A stretch of 64,000 nt of DNA from Pelodera strongyloides (Eukaryota; Nematoda; Chromadorea; Rhabditida; Rhabditidae): positions 186,001-250,000 of the forward strand of contig JAANDG010000149.1 in NCBI GenBank assembly GCA_036852015.1. Reading direction: 5' to 3'. Each line of letters opens with the position of its first letter. Position 1 is the first letter of the stretch. Under the pieces are notes generated by a model. The model made no database searches. It was not told where the DNA came from and saw nothing but the letters and a program-made list of their open reading frames with translations. A program made the position numbers and the translations under genes. This document shows positions 11,144-24,199 of this stretch, piece by piece.

Positions 11144-14100
11144 ATGTCGTCATTAGCCAATGACAATCGCGAGGACCTTATGCTAAAAAAGATGGCCAAC
11201 CTTAGAATGGACTGTACTACTGCTGAAGTAGACGAATCCGCGAAGAGCACCAGTCGACACGAACATAATACGGTAATTAAGAATACTTTGAAGTTTAAGC
11301 GCTAAGGTTCATGTAAGCGGTAGTGCCATAAGATGCGCGGCGACGATATAAGATATAATAAGTGTGCGGTGAACTCGTTAGGATCGCGTGGAAATGTCCA
11401 GCGCGATGACGCCATAAGAGGTACGGTGCAAAGCCATGACCGTTATCAGGACAGCGCAGCAAGGTCCTTAGGGGATCGGAACTACGTTATGAAAGCTGCG
11501 GCGGCCATATGAGGCCGGCGGCAAAGCCCTATGGGGTACATGGTGACGCAATAAGAGGAACCATTAACACATGTTCAAACTGGAGTCCAAGCTTGACAGC
11601 TCACGGACCCTGTGTGTATAGAGCGCTTTTAAAGCCGTATTGTACCTACTTTGGGAAATTTGCATATGATACCCATATCCTATGTATCCTATGTAACTTT
11701 TTTGCGCCCTTTCGAAGAATCCGGCACCAAATTTACATAGGATACACAGAATGTGCGTAGCATGTGCAGATTCCCCAAAGTAGGTACAATACTGCTTTAA
11801 AATGTTCACGTTACAGCTCGCACACTTGGTTGCGAAATGGGCTTTTTCAATGCAGCTTGGTTAATTTCGTGTATTTACATGTGAATTTTCAGACCTTGGA
11901 TGAAATTGATTCTCACGTAACAGTGAATCCGCTTTTGCCGGTAAAGGATCAAACCAACGGTGCGGAACCGGAGGTAAGATTCAGCTAAATACCCAGCACT
12001 CTCCAACAAACAGGGAGCTTCCGTTAGGCCTAATAAGGCTCTCTAGAATCACGTAGAGATGTAGGGAAAGAAAAAATGGAATGAGCTTATTGGCTGAATT
12101 ACGGTGTGAGTACGTAGAGAGACAAGCAGCCCAGCTCAGTACTGTCAGATTAGCCAAATTGATATAAATATAAAAGATAAAATGTTCAATAAATGTTGAA
12201 CTTTCGTGAACAACCTTACTTTCGATTCCCTAGAGATCCACTAACAGTAGCTTGATCTAAGTCTAAGTTCTCCGACAATACGTAAATGGCCTACATATGT
12301 TAAGAGCAATCGATCTGACAAGGAAAACGCGTCAATGGGTGCTCACCGTCCATCGCCACAAGGATTCATAGAGCCGATCCACGAGGTTAGTTCTTCGATT
12401 CTAGATAATTGCCCGCGCTTAATTATCTTGTAGTTCTCTGACTCTAGATAATTGGCTGGCCGCACGTAATTATCTTGTAATTTCCAGGTGAGGGAGTAAC
12501 ACCCGGAAAGGCGTTAAATGCAGATTACTATAACCTTGAGAGTCCATGGCAGTAAGATATCCCTGAGTTTCGTAATTACCTGAAGGATGATTTTGGTCTT
12601 CGGTCAACTTAGGGCCGGCGATTGCCGGCGATAACCGCACACAATTTAGCGTACCGCGATGCCCTATGGCTCTATTTTAATTTTCCAACTACTTCCAGTC
12701 CAAGTCCACCAGTGTCTGTAGCAGCGATAAGAGTATGGGTACTGCTTCCGCTGATTCTGCTACCTTTACTGGTGACGCTCTCTGCATTTCACCGCTGGTA
12801 AGGAAACATGGCTTTTGTAACTGATGCCTCATTTGTAACATTTTAGCCGCTATATCGATTCTGCATCAAGCCCTCCGAAGTTTCGGGCACCTCGATTGAA
12901 TTTCAAAATGACGAAAGACGAACAAACTAAGAATGAGCGAACACATCTACTTTCCTCCACAATAATAATAACCAGACGGCTATCGCCGCCTCAAGCAACT
13001 ACCCAAGCAATCCTACTATATTGCATACTTATATAAAGCGGCTGTAACATATCTTCCAATTTCATGTATTAAAATTCGATTACGCTTATTTTGAAGGGTA
13101 TTCTCGACACACACATACTCTATCTCGGCCCGAACCCTCGTCAGTTTGGTATACGTAGTCCGAAAACGGACTACGTATACCAAACGCCTGAAACGTAGAA
13201 TTTCGTTTCGTTCACACAAACAAAAAAAGTCCTTTATATAATAAGATAACATCTGTGGCATCATTGATCGATTTAGACGTCAGAGTTCCGTTTTGAGGGC
13301 GGCACCCGGGAGCACACACTCAGGAATCTCTCCACCGACTATCTCGCACTCAAGGTTGGGCTAATTTAAAGAGCGCGCTCCTGAAGTTTTCTAAAGGCTT
13401 TGATTCAGTATGGAGTTCTGACTTGTTCCGCAGGGGGGTTTGAGCAGAATCGAGCTCTAGGCAGAATATGCACAACAGGAAAAAGACCCACAGTCAGGGG
13501 TCAGAGCTGCGAACGTCACATATGGTATTGCGATAGCTTCTCAGTGGGAACCAAAGCTGCGAAGAATGCAGAAACTAATGTACCCTCATATTAGGTGCGA
13601 TGCTCAAACAACGAAGTCTACCGTGTGTCGCCTGTCTTTTCAATCCTTCACCCGCACCAGTCGTCGACAATGATTGTGACACGAAGGCCTGGTGAGAGCA
13701 CTTTTTACTGGTGAGGGTTCGGGCCAAGATAGAGTATGTGTGTGTCGAGAATAAGAGAGAAAGAGAGAGACAGAGAGAGAGAGAGAAAAGACAGAAAAGT
13801 AAACCGAGAAACAGCGACTGACAGGGAAAGCGTGAGAGAGAGAACTATGGTTGAAGGGTTAAAGAGGAAGCGAAACATTTCAAACGGAGGTACATAAATT
13901 AAGTATATCAACACATCACTATTTGAAGGGCACGCCCGTGATGACAAACTCCTCGTTGAATATCTTCCATGTGCTCGCAGTTTCGATGCAAAAAATGTTC
14001 GAGATCTTTTCGCCAAATTTCAAGGAAACCCGACCTCTGTTCGGGTAAATCTCAAGGTAAGCATATAATTAATTTGTAAATAGGTAAACACACCAGCGTG

Positions 14101-14464
14101 TTAATTAGTTTCTGTTCCTTGTAGTGCTAACTTGTATTACGAATATTCTCCGGTGTGGTCACCAACGCTGCGTCAGTACCCTATAAATAAGCAAACATTG
14201 GGATAGTTCAAACTTTCCCGAAACCAATCGTTAGAGCTAAGATAGTTAGCGAGGTAGCCTCCGCCAGACTCTCCATAATTATATAATAACAAGTAATTGC
14301 TTTGCTCTATCCTATCATTAGCATTCATTATCTAACGCCTGCATAATCAGTCATTGTATGTAAGGAACCCCGTAAAGTAGAACTTTTACTTTTAGGTACT
14401 TCCAACGGACTACGAAGCCGCTAAAGACCAACTAACATATATCGACAACGAGCAACATGCATAA
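11144..14464 (+). CDS. MSP-domain protein (nematode sperm-protein type)
   Basis: Eight exons join in consistent phase: 11144-11272, 11893-11973, 12323-12385, 12699-12797, 13286-13354, 13595-13691, 13929-14056 and 14396-14464. They give about 244 residues. Residues 1-124 are Ser/Thr-rich and probably disordered. Exons five to seven encode an MSP (immunoglobulin-like) fold. Visible family features are GGTREHTLRNLSTDYLALK (the GG..TH.L.N strand), VRCSNNEVYRVSP, then TRRPG followed by DDKLLVEYLP, which parallels the 'KCxSNxxYRIxPxFG...TRxxG..KEDKLVV' pattern of nematode SSP-type sperm proteins. MSP family proteins in nematodes build the sperm cytoskeleton or bind membranes; which applies here is unknown. 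The start follows a splice acceptor by 2 nt (tatag, ending at 11141). Intron 1 carries an inverted element. A 47-nt inverted pair flanks exons five and six. The last exon (TAA at 14462) is supported only by phase and frame. Confidence 0.8.
11639..11800. mobile_element. 162-bp inverted element in MSP-gene intron 1
   Basis: Both edges carry TTAA. Arms of about 65 bp (gtacctactttgggaaatttgcat and inverse) surround a short centre. It is a diverged relative of the 8174-8340 and 53653-53823 family. Confidence 0.8.
12398..12484. repeat. Two tandem hairpin-forming units in an intron
   Basis: Two copies of about 43 bp each contain agataattg...taattatct, which can fold on itself. They lie just after the exon ending at 12385. 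Confidence 0.6.
13099..13753. repeat. 47-nt inverted pair flanking MSP exons 5 and 6
   Basis: 13099-13145 and 13707-13753 are inverse complements with about 3 mismatches in 47 positions (tattctcgacacacacatac and its inverse). One copy is in the intron before exon 13286-13354. The other begins 16 nt after the donor of exon 13595-13691. Confidence 0.85.
13144..13185. repeat. Perfect 19-bp-arm hairpin with AAAA loop
   Basis: gtttggtatacgtagtccg, then AAAA, then its exact complement. It adjoins the left copy of the 47-nt inverted pair. Confidence 0.9.
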
Positions 14465-14770
14465 TAATCCTTATTTTTCGATAAATATGTCTGATAGTAC
14501 ATTAATTTAAAAGCGCGGCAAGATTCCGCTGCAAGCTTTTGCGCGATAACTGCATGAAAATAGAAATGATGCAGAATCAGATGAATGTGAAGTTGAGTCG
14601 TGATCTGTCGAAAGGATAATCAAGTGTCCGCGAGAGCATGGCGAGACTCTGCCCAAGACTGGCGGCGTTTGCGGCAACAAATAGGCAAAACTATTTTTTT
14701 TCGCCGCAGCAACATGTTTCGAGAACAAATGTTCCGCATTTAGCATACATGACGTAACATTGATTTGCAG

Positions 14771-14956
14771 CTAACAATAACATACTTTCGCGGAAATGCT
14801 GACAATACAAATCTACACATCAACACTATCGACAAGTAATTGTGTGCCACCACCTCCTCTGTAAACTTTATTCTTGTGGAGGGGGCTTGCACTTGACTTA
14901 GCCTTAACCTTGGGCAACTCCCAGAAGAAACAGAAAGTAACAAAAAAGGCAAATAA
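14771..14956 (+). CDS. Candidate exon pair, unassigned gene
   Basis: An acceptor (gatttgcag) opens 65 nt of frame (14771-14835; LTITYFRGNADNTNLHINTID). A 66-nt candidate intron (14836-14901) with proper GT-AG ends follows, then a short terminal frame 14902-14956 (LNLGQLPEETESNKKGK, stop TAA). The phases agree. No start exon was identified. It could be an alternative 3' end of the MSP gene, a separate small gene, or chance. Confidence 0.28.
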
Positions 14957-16244
14957 CACTGAAAAAACTGGAGGACACCAAAGCAGAACTCAAGTAGAGC
15001 GAAGGGTAGGCGAGAAGACAAAAGCATGTTTGCCAGCAACACCAGGTCTTTGTTTCAAAGACCGGAAGACTGGAGCAAAATATTTCCCTCGCTCGGGCAA
15101 CTTCATCTGACAATCGCAAGTCGCGAGTACAACGTCAGACGTCAGAACTGAAAATAAATAAAATAAGAGGAGATTCGCTTTTTGCAACTTACACAACAAG
15201 CTAAACGTACCGTATTTGTTTGGAGGTAAAATGAGAATTTGAAATACATGAAAGAGAGGGGGGAGGAGTGAGGGGGGAGGAGAGAGATAAGAGAGGGAGC
15301 GAGAGGAAGAGAGAGGGATAGAGAGAGAGTAAAAAAGTAAAAAACTTCCCCGATGTGCCAATTACTTATGGCAACGTGTCAAGTCTCCCAAGTATGCTTA
15401 CTCCTAACAGCTAAATATATAAAAATAATAGCGGAAGGGTAGTTTTCAAAGTTTACCCAAGAATCCAGTTCTCCAAAAATAAAAAAATATAAGTGTAACC
15501 CAATGCCCTAAATAGAAAACGCGCCCTAACGGCTCTAAATCGCTCGCTCGGAGTCACCCGGTCAACTCGGAGCCGTTATTGCACGCGCCCGCGCGGGGGC
15601 ATGTAATTAAACGGAGGAACAATTACACTCTCGGAGAAAGCCGGCCCGAGCCATTGTGCGGCCCATTTAAAGACATGTCCTATTTAGGGCATTCGACTAC
15701 AGTTATATAATTTAATTAGTGAAGCACTGGATTCTTAAGAAAGCTTTGAAAACTGTCCTTCTAGCTATTGTTTTTATATGTTTAGTTGTGAAGAGTCAGC
15801 ATACTTTGGAGACTTGACACGTTGCCATAAGTAAGTGACATATCGGGAAAGCTTGGAAAAGTAAGCTCGGGCGGGGAAAGATCTGCGGGCTCTTACGTAA
15901 CGTACTGCGAGGCGCGGAGGGAAGAGGTCTGCAAACAAGGTTAGTGTATTTGTGACATTTTTGTCATTTTTCATATCTTGATGACCTAACTTTCCGAATA
16001 AAACGACTCAAGCCCGCGTGGGTATAGACTAAACTTTTCTTGTTTACTTACTTGCTTAGTTTTCCTATAAGTTGAATAATTAAGGTGTGCGAGACATTCT
16101 CTTTGTCAGCGCAGCGAACTTTTGAGCGTCGGCAAACTTTTGAGCGCGTCGAACTTTTGAGCGCGGCATTTAATTGTCAAGCTGATTGACAGATGTTTAT
16201 GCAGTCTACATTGTAAAACAAGTTCTTCTCTCTGACCTATTTAG
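14957..16244. other. Gap holding a large inverted element
   Basis: No convincing exon. An open frame at 14874-15110 and its shadows overlap the candidate exons above and are not supported by splice sites. The main content is the inverted element at about 15345-15855 and a GA-rich tract at 15250-15330. Confidence 0.5.
15345..15855. mobile_element. About 510-bp inverted-repeat element
   Basis: The outer arms (ttacttatggcaacgtgtcaag at left, its near-inverse cttgacacgttgccataagta at right) extend about 130 bp with mismatches. An inner pair (ccctaaatag / ctatttaggg) continues the symmetry. The centre is GC-rich and non-coding. Confidence 0.7.
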
Positions 16245-16437
16245 GAGTTTCAACTTTGACGAAACACTGGAAAATGGAATGGATGTCGTTCATGAAACTC
16301 TTGGTCGGACGAAAATCGGCGAGAAAAGCGCGGAACAAGCTTGTCCCTGGACTGAATTCTGCCCAAGCCGAAGCCTGAGGAGGATGACTGGATGACCAAT
16401 GCTGACTCTTCTACGGTGATGCCTTCTCGCCATAATT
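16245..16437 (+). CDS. Candidate terminal exon(s) with nearby poly(A) signal
   Basis: After an acceptor (cctatttag) the sequence is open in two frames. A 64-nt GT-AG intron would join GVSTLTKHWKMEWMSFMKLL to PKPEEDDWMTNADSSTVM..., ending TAG at about 16437; the second half looks convincingly protein-like. Alternatively one frame has been shifted by an indel. No upstream exons were found, so this may be the 3' end of a gene or a decayed copy. Confidence 0.33.
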
Positions 16438-16467
16438 AGGTAATATTTATTTCTGTTGGTTTATTTC

Positions 16468-16473
16468 AATAAA
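16468..16473 (+). terminator. AATAAA poly(A) signal
   Basis: A canonical AATAAA hexamer lies about 30 nt beyond the candidate stop at 16437. Confidence 0.4.
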
Positions 16474-17638
16474 TAGTATGCCTTACCTTGAATACCCGCA
16501 ATTCGATAGATCACAAGTATGTCATAATGAATAGGTCATCATTAAGGTGTGCGAGAAACTTTTGAGCGCGGCGAACCTTAGATACCACTCGGCGTGCGCA
16601 CCACACCGTGTGCATGTGCACTGTGCACAGGCACCACATGCGGAACTCACGCGGTTAAACACCACGAGTTTATTAACCGCCGCGTGGACTCCGCATGCAG
16701 TCCGATAACCGCGCGTATTTAATGCTGTTTACTAATCGCCGCGCGCCTTATTCGAAGACCGCACAAATGCCGCGCCAGAGAGGAAGTCATTGTGGAGTAG
16801 AATCCTCCTCAGCCGTGCCGGTGCCGCGTCAGAATGTTAGTGGCGTCCGTACTACGCGGCATTCACGGTAACTTGTGTGGTGTCTTATTCGCGCTGACCT
16901 CACCTTTTTTGGTGCGGCGCCCCACCCAAAACTGGTGCGGCCCTAGAGCCGAGCTTCGCTTCTGCTTCCATCTTCACAGCTCCCTAACGTTACTAGCAAT
17001 ACTGAAAAATTGAATCAATTGAAGTATGCGCTTCCTCTACCAATTATATCTGCTTTCCACGTATTTTCACGAAATAAATGAATAATTAAATTTTCATTTT
17101 TGAACCATTTATAGCTTTACACAAAAAAAACTTTCCTGACGGTATTACGCAAAGTGTAGCATTTTTCGCACCCTTGTGAGGTAAAACCTGTAGTTTATTC
17201 ATACGGCCAAACCCTCGAGCAAATAAAATTAGTGATAGACATGTCGCACACTAAAATCAGCGCGAGTTTATCGCCGCACACCAAGAAAGCCACGCGCGTA
17301 ACGAGCAAAGCGCCCCAACGTTGAAAAATAGCAAACAACAAACGCAAAATACAAAAAAAAAAAGTTTTTATCATAATATGGGCTGTATAACGACACAAAG
17401 TATAATATTAATAGGAATAATAATAATGATAATAATATAAACAAAAACAACAACAGCCATATAGTGGGACGACTCTCTCTTGAGTGCTAAAATAGAGTAT
17501 TAACATGTGAACATATTATAATAATATTAATAATAGTACAAACATAGTTGTCGGTGAATTACGGGTTAATGGACTATGGGCTATGTGTGCGCGGCTCAAA
17601 AGTGGTGCTTGCGGTTCTAACGTAGAATGGTAGCACGC

Positions 17639-17811
17639 TTAAAGCGGTATAACAACCGGTTTTTGAAACGTACGTTGGCGACTGTATTCCCATGTTGTGT
17701 ATACAAATAACTGCGCGTTACTTAGTCTAACTATAACTTGAATACAACAAATGGGAACGCAGTTGTCCAACATACCATACGTTTCAAAAACCAGACGCTA
17801 TACCGCTTTAA
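17639..17811. mobile_element. 173-bp TTAA-bounded inverted element (TTAAAGCGGTAT family)
   Basis: It begins TTAAAGCGGTATAAC and ends GCTATACCGCTTTAA. The arms continue through ccggtttttgaaacgtacg and its inverse. No open frame. Confidence 0.9.
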
Positions 17812-18697
17812 GCTTCTCATTCTAATCCTAATATAACCATACCAACACCTTTAGAACTACATAATTATTGGTATCTGGCGTCGTAGCACTCATTACATTA
17901 GTCAACGGGTGAACCTAACTAATCTAGAAAAAAATTAAACGCTCACGGGCGAAACATCTAGCTTTTAATTAGTAAACAATTTGCACTGTTCGGGTTTCAA
18001 GTCAGGAAAACAGATTTTGAAATATTAGCCCAGATTCTCGCCTACTGCACCTAGTGTACTTTAGTTGCGTGATAAGTCGCGAGCGGCACGGGCGCAAACC
18101 TGGGCCAATACTCAGAAAATATTCTCCTGACCTAAGGTGGCAGCAAAAAAAAACACTTGAGAACAACATAATTGAGAGAGAGAGTTAATAGTTGGAGTGA
18201 GACGACAGGCAGTGTGAACCAATGGGGCAGAGATAAAAAAATGGGGAGCGGGGAGTGGTTCCCAGGGACTGCTTCGTGAAACCAGTGGTCGTATGCGCGA
18301 AGCCGGGATCAGAATCCTCTGATTCCTAGTATCTCTCTTACCTCCCGCGGAAGGCTTGGGAGGTTACTCCCAGTTTCGTGCATACGACCCCAGGTAACCT
18401 TAAAACCTGCTTGGGAGTCCACAAATCCCAAGATATATTCCCCAAGGAATCAATCACGGGGAAGGGAGCAAGCAGCAAACAAAACAACATGAAACGGCTC
18501 TCCGCAACAATAGAAACAACATACGAAGAGATTCTACTAAATATACCGCAATAAACTTTAAACAATAACAAAACAAACCTTATTAAATTAGAAAAATCAT
18601 AACAAAACCCCTTCATAAAACATTAAAAAAGAACCTAGACACTGCCAACAACGTGTAATGGGGAGGGCGAGAAATGTGCAAACATTCCGACATTCAT

Positions 18698-18796
18698 TTA
18701 AAGGGAAGAGATACTCGTTGCTCCATGTGCTGGCGGACGAATGGAGCACTTCTCGCACTTGCACCGAACGGCACAACATACCTACTTTCCCTTTAA
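18698..18796. mobile_element. Short TTAA-bounded element with TTAAAGGGAA termini
   Basis: TTAAAGGGAAGAG at left and TTTCCCTTTAA at right bound 99 bp without a coding frame. Confidence 0.6.
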
Positions 18797-19928
18797 AGGA
18801 ACAACCACAAAGCAACCTACTAATGAGCGCAACCTCACCTAGAACCCCAAATACTCTCTGTTCTCTGTGCTCATTCGCACAACATTACTAAAACACAACA
18901 AAGGAGTAGTATAGAAATCTGAAGATACAAAGTGTAAAAAAAAATAAGCGTGTTAAGGGGTCATGCTCACGAAAAAATCAACAGCAGAAACTTCAGTATC
19001 TGCTTGTGGGCTAGGGTTAATCGAAAAAAGCACAGTCTGAAAAGCTGCATATAATTTTTCGTGAGCCTGCCCCCGTAAATAAAAAACTCTGTATATTGGC
19101 AGGAGCATTATTGATAACGATTTAGATTCTGTGAATTGCTTGTTGATCGTTTACTTTCCATGATTTCTCAGTCAATCGATAAATCGATAAACAGCCCAAT
19201 CAAGCAGATAAATCGATAAATCAATATCCAGTATCATCCAGAAACTCTCACCAATATACAAGAGGAATTAATCAATATGTTCTCAGGAATAGTAACCGGG
19301 ATTCACACATTTTGGAACTTTTTGAAGGAGAAAAAGAAAATAAGCACTGAAAAGAGCAGTCGTCGAAAAAAAATGGAAACAATAAAATTTAAAAACTTGC
19401 AAACTTCTAACTTATACCAAAACAACGGACTCTAAAAAGTAAACTATAAATTCATCATCAGATGCTCAAATGAAACTCAATTAGTGAAATGTACTGCGTT
19501 TATGCATTTACGGATACTCTACGAATTATTGATCATATATATGAAACTCCGCGCAACTAGAAGGGTTGGCCACATCGGGGCGGAGCACACTGATGCCTTG
19601 CGCGACAAATTTCACTCAAATATACATATGATACAGTACACCTCACCTAACTGGTCTCATTTCAATACAGAGATTTACGGAAAAAAATATAAAAACTATA
19701 AAAACGATGAGCCAACAACAATAGAGAGAAATCATGGATTGGGATCTTAGTTTTGAGAAACGGCGTAGAAAATAATAATAATAATAATAATAAAACGAAG
19801 AACAAACAAACACACTCACACAAATACTCCCACTTATTACAAAAACATCCTAGGTAACAACACTAGAGGATCGGCGAGCGGAGCGGGCCATTACGCTCTC
19901 TCGCTCACTCACTATAAGAGATTCCTAG

Positions 19929-20080
19929 TTAAAGCGGTGCTGCACGTGGTTTTGGAACATATTAGAACGAGACATATATATCCACCCTGCACTTCCAGCA
20001 CATAATATAATGGAATTTTCAGCAAGTCATTGGAATGCAGTGTCCAGCACGTTCCAAAACCACATGCCATATCGCTTTAA
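19929..20080. mobile_element. 152-bp TTAA-bounded element (TTAAAGCGGT family)
   Basis: Starts TTAAAGCGGTGCTGCACGTG and ends CCATATCGCTTTAA, with internal complementarity (ttttggaac / gttccaaaa). It lies just downstream of the TFAP4-like stop codon and may fall in the 3' untranslated region. Confidence 0.85.
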
Positions 20081-20197
20081 TGCGAGTGACAGCATCAGAC
20101 ACCGCTCTTCCCTCACCGATCCTGTGACTATTCTAACAACTTGTACTCTGAACTTTGATGGTGGTCATCAGCCCTCCCAGTACCCAGTACCATTGAT

Positions 20198-23100
20198 TCA
20201 CCGTACCATCAGGTTCGAAGAATGTGAGGTGGGCGCGGACGGGGGCGTGGCCTGGTTGGCGAACGCGCCGCCCTCCAGATGACGGATCGCGTCGAGGATC
20301 ACGTTGAGCGAGCGATGTGCCGCCACCGAAGAGGCGGTCGTCGGCGGGGTCGACTGCTGCGACGGGGACACCTGCAAATGGACGCGATTGCTCAAATATT
20401 GCCAGATATTGCCAAACGCATGAAAATTACTGATATTGAGCCCTGTTTACAAACATAGACTCATGATAAATAGGTACGTTACGCTGTTCTGCAGCGCGGG
20501 CACAGACCGAACCAGAATTTGCATATAATGCCCAAGACAACGTCTCATACCACTTTAAAATGAAACTGAAACCGCCAACTTACAGAACTGGTGTTGGGTG
20601 TGGTGACCGGCGGAAGCGGGAACGAAAGCTGCGGGAATGCTGCCGCAGTGACTCCAACCGATGCCAGACACGGCGAGGAGGCCATGGAACCGTGCTGCGA
20701 CGAAGCAACCGATGCTGCCATTTGTTGATGCTGCTGTGTTGTGACGCACAGAACAGATGGCGGAGATGTGTCCATTCCTAAACAGCGTAAGCATCAAGAA
20801 TATCAGAGCAACCAGAACCAGCAACCCATTTAGGAGATTCATCTCCAGCATCATAAAGGACGTTTGCGTCAGCTACGTTAAAGGACACAATATAAATTGA
20901 CCATAATGTTCCTAATTTTAAGTTTTAATACAAAAATTTTGTCATGTGGCACTCGTCTCTTTCAGCGTAAAATATTGAAAAATAGACTACGAAACAGAAC
21001 TAAAAGACACAAAAAGCCAGTACGTAGCCGCTGACTCAGATGTACAAGCACTGTCAAAAGTCCAAACTGCAAGCAAAATCAACCAACTAACAAAACACCA
21101 ACCTGGTAATGATGCAGTGGGTCTGATAACCGACACCGATGCCTCCGGCTGGGTGATTGCCAACGACAGAAGCGGCAAATCCGATGGAGTGGAGAACGGA
21201 AGCGCATGCGACTCTTCCTGCAAAGGAAGGCCGCGCATCTCGAGCGCTTGCGGCTGCGCGAGAACGCTCGGCACACACGTCGTGACGGCGGCGACTGGCG
21301 CCGCCGCACTCACGCCATTCTGCTCGGACTTTGGTAAAAGGGCAAGAGATGATTGAAGACCCACCTAGAAAGACAAAATGTTCACGTCACATGTCTCAGT
21401 CATGTAGTTAGGTCATCCCAAAACACATACACACTCTCCAAAATCAATTCTAACCAGACCAGCAAAGCTATCAAAGCTCCCTTCAAATTCAAACTAAACA
21501 ATCGCAAAACCATTTCAGTAAACGAAACATCGGGCCAAAACGCGGCACTCCAAAGTCCACGGCAAAAAAACCCTAGAAATGTGCAAAGCCACGACTCATT
21601 CTTAACAAATTAAACCCTTGATAATAAACATCACCTACCCTTGATAGCTGGTGAAGCTGCGTCTCATATATAAGTCGCGTGTTCCGTTCTCGTTCCAGTG
21701 CCGATTGCAGCTCCTCGATTAGCTGTCGTGACGTGTCATCCGTTGTCGCAGCGGTGGTTGTTATTTGCAACTCACAACAGTCTAAATGTTTCAATAAAGG
21801 ATTATAACGAGTGTGCTGAAACCAACACGATATATCCAAATCATCCACTTACTACAAACTACAAGTAAGGAGAAAGTGATTGTGGTGATGTACTATTGCC
21901 AGCATGTTGCTCATGTTCTCGTTGGGCTACCTGGAGAATGCTCGCGCCTTAAAGCGAAATACCGGTCGGTTTTTGAAACAGATCGAGTACACCAGCTTTC
22001 TTATGCCTATGCAAATGAACATAAATTAGAATAAAAAATCGAGTTAAATTCGAGCAAATTAGCATAAATACGAAAGAATTCAGTTGTCCACGATGCGTTT
22101 CAAAAACTGGTCGGTATTTCGCTTTAAAACCAGATGAGAAAGGGTAAACATCTACATAGTGCATCTCATTTCTACATCACACATGCCGTATACCCGCTAT
22201 CGTGCAATTAGTCATGCTATAGGCGTGTAAACAAAATATAAAGGTGACTCAGCGCGCTCACCGTCTAACCGTCTCTTCTTCCACTGTGCTCCATTTCTCT
22301 CCTCTATCAATCTCTGCTTCTCACCCTGCAGGCTTTGGATAAGCTCGGCCGTTTGTTGGAGTATAGCAGCCTGGAAAAAATTCTAGCGTAAAAGCCATAA
22401 AGCGGTATGACACACGATTTATGAAGCGTACGTTGGACAAATGTATTCCCGTGTATTATACTCAAGTTCAGCGCCGGGGTTTTGACGTTAAATAAGTCAC
22501 ATACTCATAGACGTATTGAGGCAATCAATGAACATATTATGCAAAAGTATAGATAACAAACAGTGTGTGAAGTGTGGTTATAAAAAGTAACAAGAACCCG
22601 GCACCCCTAGGGTAGCCTGGCCCATTTAAACTTTATTTACTGCCAAGTAAGAAAAGCCAAAGCCCACCTTGCTCAGCTTCTCTCCGTCCTTTTTCGGCAA
22701 AAGCGACCGGAGTGCCTGGAAACCAGAGTTGATGCTCTGCATTCGCCGACGCTCGTTACAGTTGGCGATTTGTCGGCGAAGACGCCTAGAAGCGACAAGA
22801 TTACGGTTACGGTCGAGGCGCAACAAACAATGTTTACTTAATGTTAATGTTAGGGCACCTAGACACCTTACGTATATTGTGTTCGATAAACGAAATTGTT
22901 TTGACTCCAATTAAAAGGTTTAAACTTCCACGATAGAGCAACCGCAAACAAAAGCGCCGTGACGGTGGTGTAATAGTCTCCACGGTATGGTACCTTTAAA
23001 AGGAGGGGCTCGCTTCGCGATTCTTAGTTTGTTCTCATTTTTAAGAAGTGTGGAAAAATTCACTCTCAAATATGATTGCAATATCAATTCTTAAGCTCAA

Positions 23101-24134
23101 GTACTCGTTTAGGTATTACATTTTGTCTCCCCACCCCAAAAATACAGTATGTGCTAGAGTAAGTAGAGGGAGCAATGGAAACGAGAGAGAATCGCGGCTT
23201 GCCCTTCAGAAAAGTATTCGTTCCATTATGCAAATTGCAAATTATTCAAGTTCCTTTTATTTAAAATTATATCTTATTTAAAATTATATCTCTACTTACT
23301 CTATACACACCCACTGTATGTTTGGGGAAATGAGACAAAATGAGATATCCAAACGAGTACTTGGGCTTGATATTGGAACCATATTTGACAGTGAATTTTT
23401 TTCACACTTATTAAAAATGAGAACAAACTAATAATCGCGAAGTGAGCCCCTGCGAAGTGATCTTCAAGGCGCAATGTTTCAATACTTGCGTAATAACACC
23501 TTGTTTAATACACAGACGCTAATTGAATTGACTTCATGAAAGGTACGTAACACAGTTGTAACTATAATGGAATATAAACACAAGCTTCATAAGACGAATC
23601 TTGTTGAAAAACGTACCCGTACTAAATGCAAAGGGTCGTCTACTTTGGTCTACTCTGGTCTACTTTCTAATCTAATCATACAGAAATTTGCATACAACAC
23701 ATGGAGGTTCTGTTGCCCGGCATGCATTTCGTAAACCGGATGTTAGATGTTATACTGCTTTAAAATGGAAATAACACAAGTTCAAACATTCTTACCTGTC
23801 CGGATCTGAACATGGTGACACCGCCGCCGACGACGAGTAGGACCCATTTTGCGTCGAGCTACAATTAAAAACAGTATTATTTTATTATTATTATTAATTA
23901 TAATAAAGTGCGCTGTCCAACATGTTCACACTAATTTCACCATGGTAAATAACACAACATGGACCGGAACATATGTTCACTCTCTGTCTTTCTGCCTCTC
24001 GTTCTTTAAAATGGAACAACAGCTGATGGGGAATAAGGGAATTCTTAGAAAAGACAACAGTTGAGGGACGAATGAATAAGTGAAGATATGGAGAAAAACA
24101 GAGCTGAGATAGAGAGAGAGAATTACTGAGGGAC

Positions 24135-24199
<65 letters not shown>

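Larger units (their letters stand above)
16474..20197. other. Intergenic DNA, no supported gene
   Basis: This stretch separates plus-strand signals from the minus-strand TFAP4-like gene. It contains repeated 'cttttgagcg' words (16117-16165, 16555), a GC-rich part near 16600-16950, three TTAA-bounded inverted elements and an AAT run near 19770. A 27-codon frame at 17241-17324 was noted but not accepted. Confidence 0.6.

Noticed and set aside
17241..17324. Plus-strand 27-codon frame (MSHTKISASLSPHTKK...)
   Set aside because: It reads like a basic N-terminus and has a possible donor, but no partner exon was found; too short to call.
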